DNA from: Hyphomicrobium sp.
Lineage (GTDB): Bacteria; Pseudomonadota; Alphaproteobacteria; Rhizobiales; Hyphomicrobiaceae
Reading direction: 5' to 3'
Length of the DNA: 64,000 bases
NCBI RefSeq assembly: GCF_019753045.1
Contig: NZ_JAIELN010000007.1
Span: 1-64,000, forward strand
The notes beneath the pieces are model-generated. The model was not told where the DNA came from. It saw only the letters and a list, made by a program, of their open reading frames with translations, and made no database searches. Position numbers and translations under genes: made by a program. How positions within the stretch are numbered: position 1 is the stretch's first letter; the number at the start of each line of letters is the position of its first letter. Positions 21,924 to 30,106 of this stretch are shown here, piece after piece.

Positions 21924-23099
21924 ATGACGATCGCCTTCCCGTATTCCTCGACCATCGGCGCCAAGGCGCGGATGGATCGCGCCCGGTTTCAGGACGGCTT
22001 CGCGAAGGGCACTATCGCCTTCGCCGCCCAGCCCTCCAACAACGATACCATGGCCATCGCCGGCTCGACCTTCACCTTCAAGTCGTCGGCAGCGTCGGGA
22101 CTGCAGTCCAACATCGGCGCCTCCATCGACGCCTCCATCGACGCGGCGATCGCGGTTCTCAACGCCTCCGCCGACGCCAACATCGTCAAGTGCAAATATC
22201 GGCGCAAGGGCGGCGCGGTCGCGACCGGCAACATCGCCTTCGCCGCCAACCCGGCGAATAACGATACGGTCACGATCAACGGCGTCGCCATCACCTTCAA
22301 GTCGGCGAACCCGACCGGCAATCAGGTACTGATCGGCGCCAGCCTCGATGCTACGCTCGACAGGCTCGCCGACTTCCTCAATGCCTCAGCCAACGCGTCG
22401 CTGACGCCGGCGCTCTACGGCATTGGGACGCCGGTTGCCGCGACCGGTTCGTTCACGTTCTCGCAGAACCCGGCGAACAACGACACGATCACCATCGGCG
22501 GCACAGTCGTGACATTCAAGACGTCCGGCGCCACCGGCAACCAGCTCAACATCGGAGCGGATCTCGCCACCACGCTGACGGCGCTGAAAAACTTCCTCAA
22601 TGCCTCGGCCGATGCCAACGTGTCGAAGTGCACGTATGGGTCCGATGCCACGCACCTCTCCATCACGGCGAAAACCGGAGGCATCTCCGGCAACGCCATC
22701 ACGCTCGACTATGCATCTACCGCCGTATCGGCTCGCTCGGCCGCGACACTGACCGGCGGCAAGAGCAAGCTTTCGGTTCAGGCTCTTGTTCCCGGCGCTG
22801 CCGGCAACGCCTTCACGCTGGCGGCCTCGGCCGCGACCGCATCGGGGTCGACCCTGGCCGGCGGCACGTCTCTGCTCGAGGTGATCGCCAAGGTGGCCGG
22901 TTCGGCTGCCAACGCGCTGACCTTGGCGGCGTCCGTCGCAACGGTGTCGGCGGCAACGCTGGTCGGCGGCGACAGTCGCCGCACGCGCTGGGGCAGCCGC
23001 ACGGCAGGCAATCGCTTCGAGCCCGTCGATCGCTCGCGCTGGGCAACCCGCATGGGTTCGGCGCGCTGGGTGTGGACGCCTGGCGCCTACTACCCTTGA
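21924..23099 (+). CDS. repeat-built virion surface protein
   Basis: 391 residues, low in charged residues. Three tandem units of about 64 residues (about 29-92, 102-165, 175-238) share NPANNDTITIGG...FKT and a helix ending in LNASA. Three shorter units of about 36 residues (243-352) share GNAFTLAAS...LxGG. The end is Arg/Trp-rich. Such beta-strand repeats are common in phage fibres or capsid and tail decorations. It lies between the PAAR and wedge genes, where fibre or baseplate proteins are expected. Confidence 0.72.
   Translation: MTIAFPYSSTIGAKARMDRARFQDGFAKGTIAFAAQPSNNDTMAIAGSTFTFKSSAASGLQSNIGASIDASIDAAIAVLNASADANIVKCKYRRKGGAVATGNIAFAANPANNDTVTINGVAITFKSANPTGNQVLIGASLDATLDRLADFLNASANASLTPALYGIGTPVAATGSFTFSQNPANNDTITIGGTVVTFKTSGATGNQLNIGADLATTLTALKNFLNASADANVSKCTYGSDATHLSITAKTGGISGNAITLDYASTAVSARSAATLTGGKSKLSVQALVPGAAGNAFTLAASAATASGSTLAGGTSLLEVIAKVAGSAANALTLAASVATVSAATLVGGDSRRTRWGSRTAGNRFEPVDRSRWATRMGSARWVWTPGAYYP
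22008..22637 (+). repeat. three in-frame tandem repeats of about 64 codons
   Basis: Units begin near 22008, 22227 and 22446. Each encodes a strand-loop-strand (xIAFxxxPxNNDTxxIxGxxxTFK) and a helix (IGAxxxxxxxxLxxxLNASAxA). Similarity is clear at the protein level and partial at the DNA level, which indicates old internal duplication. Confidence 0.75.
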
Positions 23100-23108
23100 C
23101 GCTCCCCG

Positions 23109-23151
23109 CTGCCGGCTTGCCGGCAGTCCCCCGAGGGCTCGGTCCCTCGGG
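23109..23151 (+). terminator. two GC-rich stem-loops after the repeat protein gene
   Basis: CTGCCGGC/GCCGGCAG with a 2-base loop is followed by CCCGAGGG/CCCTCGGG. No T-tract is present. They occupy the 156-base gap before the gene at 23256, which shows no other feature. Confidence 0.45.
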
Positions 23152-23255
23152 CATCCCATTCCGCGACAAGTCCCTGCTTCGCGGTTTAACGGCCTCGGAT
23201 CGATCCCCTCCCGGTCCGGGGCCGTTCGCGTTTCTTGAACCTCAAGAGGATTGCC

Positions 23256-23519
23256 ATGCCGCTCCCGAGCAACGAACCCAAGCCCATTCGGCAGACCTAT
23301 GTCGTGACCGAGGACGGCTTCGTCTATGGCTCCTGGGCCAAACGGGGAAAGACGTTCGCGCTCTATCCCATCCAGGCCGAACACTTCGTGCAGAGCGGCC
23401 GCATGGCGCTCGCCACGAGCGCCGACGTTCCGTCGAAGCCGGTCAAGCCCGCCACCAACATCGCCGCACCCGATGCCGATAAAAAGCGGTCGATCTCGTC
23501 GGCGAATGATCCCGGTTGA
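23256..23519 (+). CDS. small hypothetical protein
   Basis: 87 residues from the ATG at 23256 (AGAGGA upstream). The first half reads as a small beta unit (QTYVVTEDGFVYGSWAKRGKTF); the second half is Lys/Ala/Pro/Ser-rich. It sits just before the wedge gene. No family recognised. Confidence 0.62.
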   Translation: MPLPSNEPKPIRQTYVVTEDGFVYGSWAKRGKTFALYPIQAEHFVQSGRMALATSADVPSKPVKPATNIAAPDADKKRSISSANDPG

Positions 23520-23541
23520 TCCCTGATGGAGGCCCGATGCC

Positions 23542-23880
23542 ATGGCAGACTCGCGCGGCCTCAATCGTCTGACCGGACACGTCATCTCCGACTGGGATGA
23601 CGTTTCGCAATCGATCAAGGACATTCTGACGACGCCGGTTGGAACGCGGGTTCTGCGCCGTGACTACGGCAGCCGCGTTCCCGATCTTCTCGATCACCCG
23701 GCCAATCCCGACACCATCTTGGACTTCACGTTCGCGGTTGCCGAAGCGCTGGCGTGGGAGCCACGCGTCAAATTTCTGTCCCTCGATTTCTCGGCCGGAG
23801 CCGACGGACATATCACCTTCGTCGTGGAGGTCATCTACCTCCGCACCGGCCTGACCAACTACGTCTACGTCGTTGTCTAA
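23542..23880 (+). CDS. baseplate wedge protein W (T4 gp25 / P2 gpW family)
   Basis: 112 residues. QSIKDILTTPVGTRVLRRDYGS and the later VAEALAWEPRV are the defining blocks of the gp25-like lysozyme-fold wedge family, which links sheath and baseplate. In P2 it is followed by J and I; here it is followed at once by the sheath gene. Confidence 0.9.
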   Translation: MADSRGLNRLTGHVISDWDDVSQSIKDILTTPVGTRVLRRDYGSRVPDLLDHPANPDTILDFTFAVAEALAWEPRVKFLSLDFSAGADGHITFVVEVIYLRTGLTNYVYVVV

Positions 23881-24004
23881 GCCTCTCTGATCCGCCCACG
23901 CGGACCTTCCCCCTCAACAGCGAAACGGCAGAACTCGAGAGCCCACGAGGGCTTTGGGGCGCGCCGTCGCGCGTCCCCGAAACCTTGATCGTGGAGACCA
24001 GCCA

Positions 24005-25471
24005 ATGGTTGCTAACGACACTTACTTGCACGGTATTGACATCGTCGAAATCGACGATGGCATCCGGCCCATCCAGACGGCCACCTCTTCGATCATCGGT
24101 CTGATCGGCACCGCGCCCGATGCCGATGAAGATGTTTTTCCGCTGAACGAGCCCGTGCTCATCATCGGCGATCGCACCAAGGCGGCGCTGCTCGGCGCCA
24201 CCGGCACGCTGCCGGCAGCGATGCGCGATATCCTGTCGGTGTTCGGCGCACCCGTCGTGCTGGTGCGCGTCGATGCAGGCCAGACGACGCCGCAAACCTG
24301 GTCCAACCTGATCGGCGATCCGACCACCAAGACCGGCGTCTACGCCTTCCTAACCGCCTGGCACAAGGTCAAGGCCAAGCCGCGCATGATCATCGCGCCG
24401 GGTTGGACGGGACTGCGTCCGTCGAACGGCATCAAACAGATCAACGTCGGCACCGCCGGTCAGTACGACAAGGTGCCGACGATCTCCTTCACCAACGCGC
24501 AAGGCGATACGGGCGCTGGTGCAGCGGCTGTCGCGCATGTCGTTGCGGGCGCACTGTCCTCGATCACGGTCACCAATCCCGGCTCCGGCTACACCTCGCC
24601 GCCGACGGTGGTGATCACCCGTGCCGCCGGCGACGGCAAGAGCTCGAGCGGCGCGGCGACGGCGGTTCTCGGCAAAGCCAAGAACCCGGTCGCGGCGGCC
24701 ATCGAAGGCATCCTGCCGAACTTGCGCGCCATCGCTCTGATCGAAGGTCCGAACATCTCCAACACCGAGGCGATCGACTTCCGTCAGGATTTCGGCACCT
24801 CGCGGACGATGATCATCGATCCCAACGTCCTCGTCTGGGATATTACGGTCTCCGATTACGTCTCGCGCTCGGGCGTTGCCTTGGCGGCTGCGATGCAGTC
24901 GTACATGGATAACACCTACGGCTTCTGGTGGAGCTTCTCGAACCAGGCGGTTCCCAATATCGGCGGCATCGACCGGCCAGTGACGTGGGATCTCGAAGAT
25001 CCGACGACGGACGCCAACTTCCTGAACCAAAACCAGGTGGCGACGATCGTTCGCGTCGACAGCCAGAGCCAGGGCGGCTTCCGCTTCTGGGGCTTGCGCA
25101 CGACATCGGCCGATCCGCTGTGGGCCTTTCTCTCGGTCCGGCGCACCGCCGACATGATCTACGACTCGATCGTCCAGGGCTTCCTTTGGATGCTCGACCG
25201 GCCGTTCTCGGCGCAGCTCATTATCGATGGCGTCGAGACGGTGAATTACTACCTGCGCTCGCTGAAAGCGCGCGGCGCCACCATCGACGGCTCGGCGTGG
25301 ATCGATCCGAACTTGAACTCCATCGACCAGTTGGTCGCGGGCAAGCTTCGCATTGAATTCGACTTCGAGCCGCCGGCCCCGATCGAGCGCATCACCTTCG
25401 GCGCTCGCCGGAACCCGAACTACTACGACGTCATGATCTCCGACGTGCTGCGCGACCTCCCGACGCTCTGA
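24005..25471 (+). CDS. contractile tail sheath protein (P2 FI-type) with an inserted domain
   Basis: 488 residues, about 90 longer than the usual P2-type sheath. The N-terminal ASSIIGLIGTAP-like block, the PVVLVRV strand, MIIAPGWTG, and the C-terminal PIERITFGARRNPNYYD are sheath features. Residues about 141-224 interrupt the core with a Gly/Thr-rich stretch containing ITVTNPGSGYTSPPTVVIT, a small beta repeat common in phage surface proteins. The core resumes at NPVAAAIEGILPNLRAIALI. GGAG precedes the ATG. Confidence 0.92.
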   Translation: MVANDTYLHGIDIVEIDDGIRPIQTATSSIIGLIGTAPDADEDVFPLNEPVLIIGDRTKAALLGATGTLPAAMRDILSVFGAPVVLVRVDAGQTTPQTWSNLIGDPTTKTGVYAFLTAWHKVKAKPRMIIAPGWTGLRPSNGIKQINVGTAGQYDKVPTISFTNAQGDTGAGAAAVAHVVAGALSSITVTNPGSGYTSPPTVVITRAAGDGKSSSGAATAVLGKAKNPVAAAIEGILPNLRAIALIEGPNISNTEAIDFRQDFGTSRTMIIDPNVLVWDITVSDYVSRSGVALAAAMQSYMDNTYGFWWSFSNQAVPNIGGIDRPVTWDLEDPTTDANFLNQNQVATIVRVDSQSQGGFRFWGLRTTSADPLWAFLSVRRTADMIYDSIVQGFLWMLDRPFSAQLIIDGVETVNYYLRSLKARGATIDGSAWIDPNLNSIDQLVAGKLRIEFDFEPPAPIERITFGARRNPNYYDVMISDVLRDLPTL

Positions 25472-25537
25472 TGATGGTCGCTGCCGACACGCCAGCGCGA
25501 GCCGGCCGGCAGTGACGCTCCACCAACTCAAAACCCC

Positions 25538-25568
25538 AGGCCGCCACTCGTGAGAGGGCGGCCTTTTT
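25538..25568 (+). terminator. intrinsic terminator between sheath and tube genes
   Basis: AGGCCGCC and GGCGGCCT with an 11-base loop, followed by TTTTT. It lies 17 bases before the tube start, so it could set the ratio of sheath to downstream tail transcripts. Confidence 0.65.
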
Positions 25569-25584
25569 CATTGGAGAAGCCCGC

Positions 25585-26130
25585 ATGGCACGCATGGATA
25601 ATATGCTGCGGTACTTCGCGATCTGGTTGAACGGTCGCGACTACCTCGGCGAAGGCATCGAACTCAAGATGCCCGACTTGAAGATCAAGACCGATGACGT
25701 TCGCGGCGGCGGCATGGATGCTCCGATCGAAGTCGACCTCGGCATGGACAAGCTCTCCGCCGAATGGAAAGTCACGTCCTACGACGAGGCGCTCTTTTCG
25801 CAATGGGGCTTGCGCCGCAGCCAAGTTTCGCGCCTGACCTTCCGAGGCCATTTGGAAGGTCAGAACCCGCAGGGCTCCAACGGTCAGGCCAACATCGCTC
25901 GCGTCATGGCGGTGATGGATGCCCGCATCATGGAACTCAACAAGGAAACGTGGGCGCCCGGCAAGCATGCCGTCATCAACGTCCGCGCCGCTGTCGACTA
26001 CTTCAAGCTGATCTTCAACGACCGGCCCGTCATTGAGATCGACGTCTTGGGGTTCAAGCGCTCGATCGGCGGCATCGATCAGCTGGCGGACGCTCGCGTC
26101 TCGCTCGGCATCACCAACTCCACCGGCTAA
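25585..26130 (+). CDS. tail tube protein (P2 FII-type)
   Basis: 181 residues, close to the family length. The blocks KMPDLKIKTDDVRGGGMDAPIEVDLGMD (from residue 30) and the Glu-Trp-Lys-Val strand with the later RGHL match P2 FII/Mu M tube proteins. It polymerises into the inner tail tube around the tape measure. GGAG precedes the ATG. Confidence 0.92.
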   Translation: MARMDNMLRYFAIWLNGRDYLGEGIELKMPDLKIKTDDVRGGGMDAPIEVDLGMDKLSAEWKVTSYDEALFSQWGLRRSQVSRLTFRGHLEGQNPQGSNGQANIARVMAVMDARIMELNKETWAPGKHAVINVRAAVDYFKLIFNDRPVIEIDVLGFKRSIGGIDQLADARVSLGITNSTG

Positions 26131-26165
26131 GTCGCACTTCCCGTCACACGCTTGCGACTTTGACT

Positions 26166-26202
26166 GCGGCCTCAGGACTTCCCGCCTGAGGCCGCTTCTT
26201 TT
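26166..26202 (+). terminator. intrinsic terminator after the tube gene
   Basis: GCGGCCTCAGG and CCTGAGGCCGC form an 11-bp stem around ACTTCCCG, followed by TTCTTTT. A further weak inverted repeat (AAGTCGCA/TGCGACTT) precedes it at 26129-26159. Confidence 0.7.
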
Positions 26203-26232
26203 CCAAAAAACAAAAACGCCAAGAGGCCCGAC

Positions 26233-26832
26233 ATGTCACATCCGCACCAGCCCGGTTCGGGACGGCAGCCCGCACCCCATCAAGGGGGCTTTGTGCCGTC
26301 TCCTCCGCAACCCGCGCAGGGTTTTATTCCGCAGGCGCAACCGCCCAAGATGCCGCCTCCGCCGTTGTCCGCGACGCACGCTCCCGTCGCGCACGAACAG
26401 GTTTCCGACTTCGGTGAAAAGCGCGATTTCAAGCCTGGCAGTGCCGCCGACCAGCTGGCACGCGCTGCGGCCTCGAAAGCCGCCATCGACGCCACCCAGG
26501 GCAATCCCGCACCCGCTCAAAGTCCCTTCGCCCAAGCCGATCCGTCGAAGCCCTATGTCTTCACGTTCTCCTATCCGATCGACAACGGCGGCAAGGACCC
26601 GATCACGACGGTGACGTTCAAGCGGCCGAAATGGTCGGACTTCCAGAAGGCCATGCGCCATCGCTTGGTCCTCTCCGGCGAGATGACCGACAACGACGCG
26701 CTGATCTCGGCTGTCACCGGTCTCTCCATGGAGCTCCTGCCCGACATCGACGGCTTCGATGGCGCGAGGTTGCTGATTGAAGTCCAAAATTTTTTCCTCA
26801 CGGACCCGATGGTCAAACTGTCCGCCACATAA
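26233..26832 (+). CDS. tail assembly chaperone E
   Basis: 199 residues. Residues 1-110 are Pro/Gln/Ala-rich and disordered; the folded part (YVFTFSYPIDNGGKDPITTV then KRPKWSDF and a helical end) matches the gpE/gp41-like tail assembly chaperones that guide the tape measure protein. Its place between tube and tape measure is exact. A slippery site near its end gives a longer E-E' form (see next entry). Confidence 0.82.
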   Translation: MSHPHQPGSGRQPAPHQGGFVPSPPQPAQGFIPQAQPPKMPPPPLSATHAPVAHEQVSDFGEKRDFKPGSAADQLARAAASKAAIDATQGNPAPAQSPFAQADPSKPYVFTFSYPIDNGGKDPITTVTFKRPKWSDFQKAMRHRLVLSGEMTDNDALISAVTGLSMELLPDIDGFDGARLLIEVQNFFLTDPMVKLSAT

Positions 26833-27035
26833 AGACGTGCGTCGCCGACATCGCCGAGCGCTTCAATTGGCAACCCGAGGCCGATTGGGAATGGGAGGAC
26901 ATCCTGTTCTGGCATGTCGAAGTGGTCAAGCGCCACAACGCCGAACAGGAGGCCTATGACGCAGCCGCCGGTTCCGGCTCATCCGGCGGCGACAATAGCC
27001 TTCTCGACCGGGTCCTTCCCATCCTCTCAACATGA
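26233..27035 (+). CDS. E-E' fusion made by -1 frameshift
   Basis: After the slippery heptamer AAATTTT (26787-26793) the -1 frame continues for 82 codons to TGA at 27033. It encodes an E'-type domain beginning HIKTCVADIAERFNWQP and containing DWEWEDILFWHVEVVKRHN, typical of the long form of tail assembly chaperones. No independent start is visible for this frame, and it ends 9 bases before the tape measure gene. The fusion would be 267 residues. Frameshifting here is well known in P2, lambda and Mu relatives. Confidence 0.8.
26787..26793 (+). other. slippery heptamer for -1 ribosomal frameshifting
   Basis: AAATTTT is in the right phase of gene E (A AAT TTT) so that both tRNAs can re-pair as AAA TTT one base back. 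It sits 13 codons before the E stop. Confidence 0.72.
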
Positions 27036-27044
27036 GGTGACACA

Positions 27045-29510
27045 GTGGCCGACGTAGAAGTCCGAGTCACAGCAAGCGGCGCTGGCTTTGATGCCATCGC
27101 CGCCGGCGCCGAGCGCGCCGAAGTTGCACTCAAAAACATGGGCGCCGCCGCACGCGGCGCCACCTCCACCAATTCTGCGGCTGCAACCGAAGAAGCCGCA
27201 AAAATCAACGCACTCGCCAATGCCACACGCAATGGTCTCGTGACGCGTGCCAACGAGATTGGTACGCAGATGCGCCAAGGCATCGCCAAGGCGCTCACCG
27301 ATAATTCATTCTGGAATAGAACCTTCAACGACCTGAAGGGACGCTTCAAGGCGCTCGGCCAGCAGCTCAACAAAGAGCTGACGACGGCGATGAACATCAA
27401 CAAGAAGATCGACGACAAGGTCTATGGCGAAGGCAAGCATGCCTCGCACACTGATCTGATGTACGGCGCCGCCGTTGGCTATGGCGCCTTCGAGGTCGTC
27501 AACAAGGCCGTGCGTTCCGCCGCCGATCGCGAGTCGGCGAAATTTCAAATGAACTCCATCGGCACCTTGTCGCCCGATCAGCAGGCAGCCCTTGCTGCAA
27601 CCGCTCAAAGACTTTCTGGCGAAAAAGGCAACATCACCACCGCCGAAGGCATCCGCTTTCTGGCGAGCGCCATCCGAATTTTCGGCGGCCCCGAACACGT
27701 CTTCACCAATGAGGGCAAGGGATCGACGCTGACGCCGGAAGCCATCGAGGGTTTCAATAAAATCTTCTCGTCGATGTCCTACGCCAAGACGTATGAGGAG
27801 GCGAGCGGTCACCATCAGGACCCCGAGGCCATTCGCAATCGCTTCGAGTCCGCCATCCGTTCCGGCGAAATCAAGGGCCTCGGCACCGACCCGGTCTCGA
27901 TTGCCAACTGGGTCGATAAACTGCTGCGCATCCAGATGGCGACCGGCGTCGATCCCGACCGTTTCCTGCAGGCGCAACAGCAAGCCGGCGTGTCGTTCCT
28001 CACGATGGACGACGACGCGATCTACGGCTTTGCCGCCATGGTGCAGGAAAACCGGCAGCGCGCCGGTACCATGCTGCGCACCTCGTTCATGCACCAGATC
28101 GCTGGCAACAGTCAGACGGTGCGTGGCAACAATCAGATGCGCGACCTGGGTCTCTTTGGTGACAAGGCCAACCAGGAACGACTGATCAAGGAAGGCAAAA
28201 TCGAAGTCGGCAAGGAGGGTGGGTACACACACATCGACCCAACCATCATCCCCGGCTATTATGAGAACGCCAGGAACCCCTATAAGTGGGACGCCGAAAC
28301 CTTCTACCCGCTGATCCGCAACAAGATCATGGAGGACACCGGCGAAGATATCGGCGATGCCACCAAGAAGCCGTCCGAGCGCAGCCTCAAAGAGATGACC
28401 GATATTCTCCGTAACGTCGGCGCCGCCTTCAAGAACCCGCAGGAGGCGCTACAGACGGCAGAAGCGATCATTCAGTATGCGCAGATGCAACGGCGCGGCG
28501 AAAACGCCAAGAAGGCCCTCATCGACGAGAAGCAGGCCGGTGATCTCTTCATCCGCCAGCTGCAAAATTTCTCGACACAGATGACGGAACTGGGCGCCAA
28601 TCTCGGTGAAGGCGTACTGCCGAAGCTCACAAATTTCCTGAAGGGCCTGAATAACGTCATCAAGTCCACGGGCCAGACCCTGAAAGAGCATCCGATGCTG
28701 GCCAAGGGGCTCGGCTTGGGATTGATGGGTCTTGCCGGAATGGGCGCCTGGTCGGGCCTGCGTCTTGTCGGCGGCATGTTCAAGACGCCGGTTGCCGATA
28801 TCCTGAAGGTCGTCACCTGGGGCTATCGCTTTGCCAAGGGCTTGATCACCGGCATTGGCGCCGCCGGCGCCATGAGCTTCGGCGATCAGATGGCCGGTTT
28901 GAACCTTGCCAAGACCGAGGGTTCGCTTGCTAAGCTTGCCAGCAACGCCGGCCGCTTCAAAAGCATCTTTGGTTTGCTCGGCAAGATCACCGGTCTCTTG
29001 GGCGCCGGTGCGTTGGCCTACGATGCTTCGCAGACCGAAGCCGGCCAAGCCTTCACGCACTCGATCGCCGCCGGCATGCGGGCCAGCCTCGACCCGCACA
29101 ACAAGTACAAGCAGCGCGCTTACGAACTCGCTCACACCGATGCCAACAATGCGCTCCGGAGTGTTGCCGGTTATGGCCCGCTGCCACCGCCACCATCGAG
29201 CCTCGAAAGTCCGTGGATGCGGCGCATGCGGAGCCAGTTCGCTCACGACCAGGAATGGCTGCAGGATCTGCGTCCGCCGCGTGCGACGTTCGCTGCCGGA
29301 CGTGTCGGCGGCAAAGGTCTACCGTCCGGGCCCTTGCCGGTGATCATCACCAACCCGCAGCCGCAGCAACCCGTACCGCCGCCTCAGGTCAACGTCGGCG
29401 GCGTCACGGTGACCGTCAACGGCGACAAGAACAACGCGGCGATCGCCGGCGCCACGGGTGCTGCCGTGCAGTCAAAGGTCGGCAGCGCGCTCTCCGATCA
29501 GCATCACTGA
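27045..29510 (+). CDS. tail tape measure protein
   Basis: 821 residues, starting at a GTG with GAGGTGAC upstream. Long helical, Ala-rich coils fill the first 120 residues; a mostly alpha central part (180-560) follows; hydrophobic segments lie near 560-580 (LAKGLGLGLMGLAGMGAW) and 600-660; the end is Pro/Gln-rich with a VTVNGDKNNAAIAGATGAAV unit seen in P2-like tape measures. Tail length scales with this protein; about 820 residues would suit a tail of roughly 120 nm by the usual 0.15 nm per residue. Confidence 0.9.
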   Translation: MADVEVRVTASGAGFDAIAAGAERAEVALKNMGAAARGATSTNSAAATEEAAKINALANATRNGLVTRANEIGTQMRQGIAKALTDNSFWNRTFNDLKGRFKALGQQLNKELTTAMNINKKIDDKVYGEGKHASHTDLMYGAAVGYGAFEVVNKAVRSAADRESAKFQMNSIGTLSPDQQAALAATAQRLSGEKGNITTAEGIRFLASAIRIFGGPEHVFTNEGKGSTLTPEAIEGFNKIFSSMSYAKTYEEASGHHQDPEAIRNRFESAIRSGEIKGLGTDPVSIANWVDKLLRIQMATGVDPDRFLQAQQQAGVSFLTMDDDAIYGFAAMVQENRQRAGTMLRTSFMHQIAGNSQTVRGNNQMRDLGLFGDKANQERLIKEGKIEVGKEGGYTHIDPTIIPGYYENARNPYKWDAETFYPLIRNKIMEDTGEDIGDATKKPSERSLKEMTDILRNVGAAFKNPQEALQTAEAIIQYAQMQRRGENAKKALIDEKQAGDLFIRQLQNFSTQMTELGANLGEGVLPKLTNFLKGLNNVIKSTGQTLKEHPMLAKGLGLGLMGLAGMGAWSGLRLVGGMFKTPVADILKVVTWGYRFAKGLITGIGAAGAMSFGDQMAGLNLAKTEGSLAKLASNAGRFKSIFGLLGKITGLLGAGALAYDASQTEAGQAFTHSIAAGMRASLDPHNKYKQRAYELAHTDANNALRSVAGYGPLPPPPSSLESPWMRRMRSQFAHDQEWLQDLRPPRATFAAGRVGGKGLPSGPLPVIITNPQPQQPVPPPQVNVGGVTVTVNGDKNNAAIAGATGAAVQSKVGSALSDQHH

Positions 29511-29522
29511 CGTTTCTTTTAA

Positions 29523-29561
29523 CCCACGGCGACACGCGTTCCGCGCGCCGGCCGCCGTGGG
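29523..29561 (+). terminator. stem-loop after the tape measure gene
   Basis: CCCACGGCG pairs with CGCCGTGGG across a 21-base GC-rich loop, followed by GTCCTCTTTC. It ends 27 bases before the U gene. Confidence 0.5.
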
Positions 29562-29588
29562 GTCCTCTTTCAAAATCTGAGGCAGTCG

Positions 29589-30077
29589 ATGACCGATACC
29601 ATCATGGGTCTCGGGCCGCCGGTCGGCGTGCGCCGGAACTCAACGCTCGCGACGAACGGCATCAACATCTATTCGACGCCGGGCTCGTTTCGGTTCCGCG
29701 TCAACCACGGCTTGTTGAACACCCACATCCGCCGCAAGCTTCCCATTCGTTGGGAGGCCGTCAACCGTATCGGCCGCGCGCCCGCGATGCAGTTCATGGG
29801 CGCGGGCGAAGAAACCGTCTCGATCCCGGGCTTTCTCTACCCGGAAGATTTCGGCGGCTGGGACATGTTGAACCGCATGCGCGATGAGGCGACCCAGGGC
29901 ATCCCGCGCCCGTTCGCCTCCGCCTCCGGCATCTATCACGGCATCTGGTGCATCAAGGAGATCTCCGATGAGCAGGAATATTTTCTGCCCAACGGCAACC
30001 CGCGCAAGGTGACGTTCACGATCGAGTTGTCCGCCTACGGGCCCGACGGTGCGTCTGGCTTCTCGATCTACATTTGA
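29589..30077 (+). CDS. tail protein U (P2 gpU family)
   Basis: 162 residues. RWEAVNRIGRAPAMQFMGAG followed by EETVSIPGF, a helix with MRDEA, and GIWCIKEISDE then PRKVTFTIEL form the gpU pattern. In P2-like phages gpU is a tail terminus or assembly protein encoded after the tape measure gene. Confidence 0.88.
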   Translation: MTDTIMGLGPPVGVRRNSTLATNGINIYSTPGSFRFRVNHGLLNTHIRRKLPIRWEAVNRIGRAPAMQFMGAGEETVSIPGFLYPEDFGGWDMLNRMRDEATQGIPRPFASASGIYHGIWCIKEISDEQEYFLPNGNPRKVTFTIELSAYGPDGASGFSIYI

Positions 30078-30106
30078 AATCCAAAACAAGGTGCAGGAGT
30101 TCGACC

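Noticed and set aside
22386-23624. 412-codon minus-strand frame opposite the repeat protein
   Set aside because: Shadow of the repeat protein and the gap after it; Arg/Gly-rich with no ribosome site.
26777-26959. 60-codon frame across the end of gene E
   Set aside because: It is in a third frame, basic and without features; the -1 frame explains this stretch better as the E' extension.
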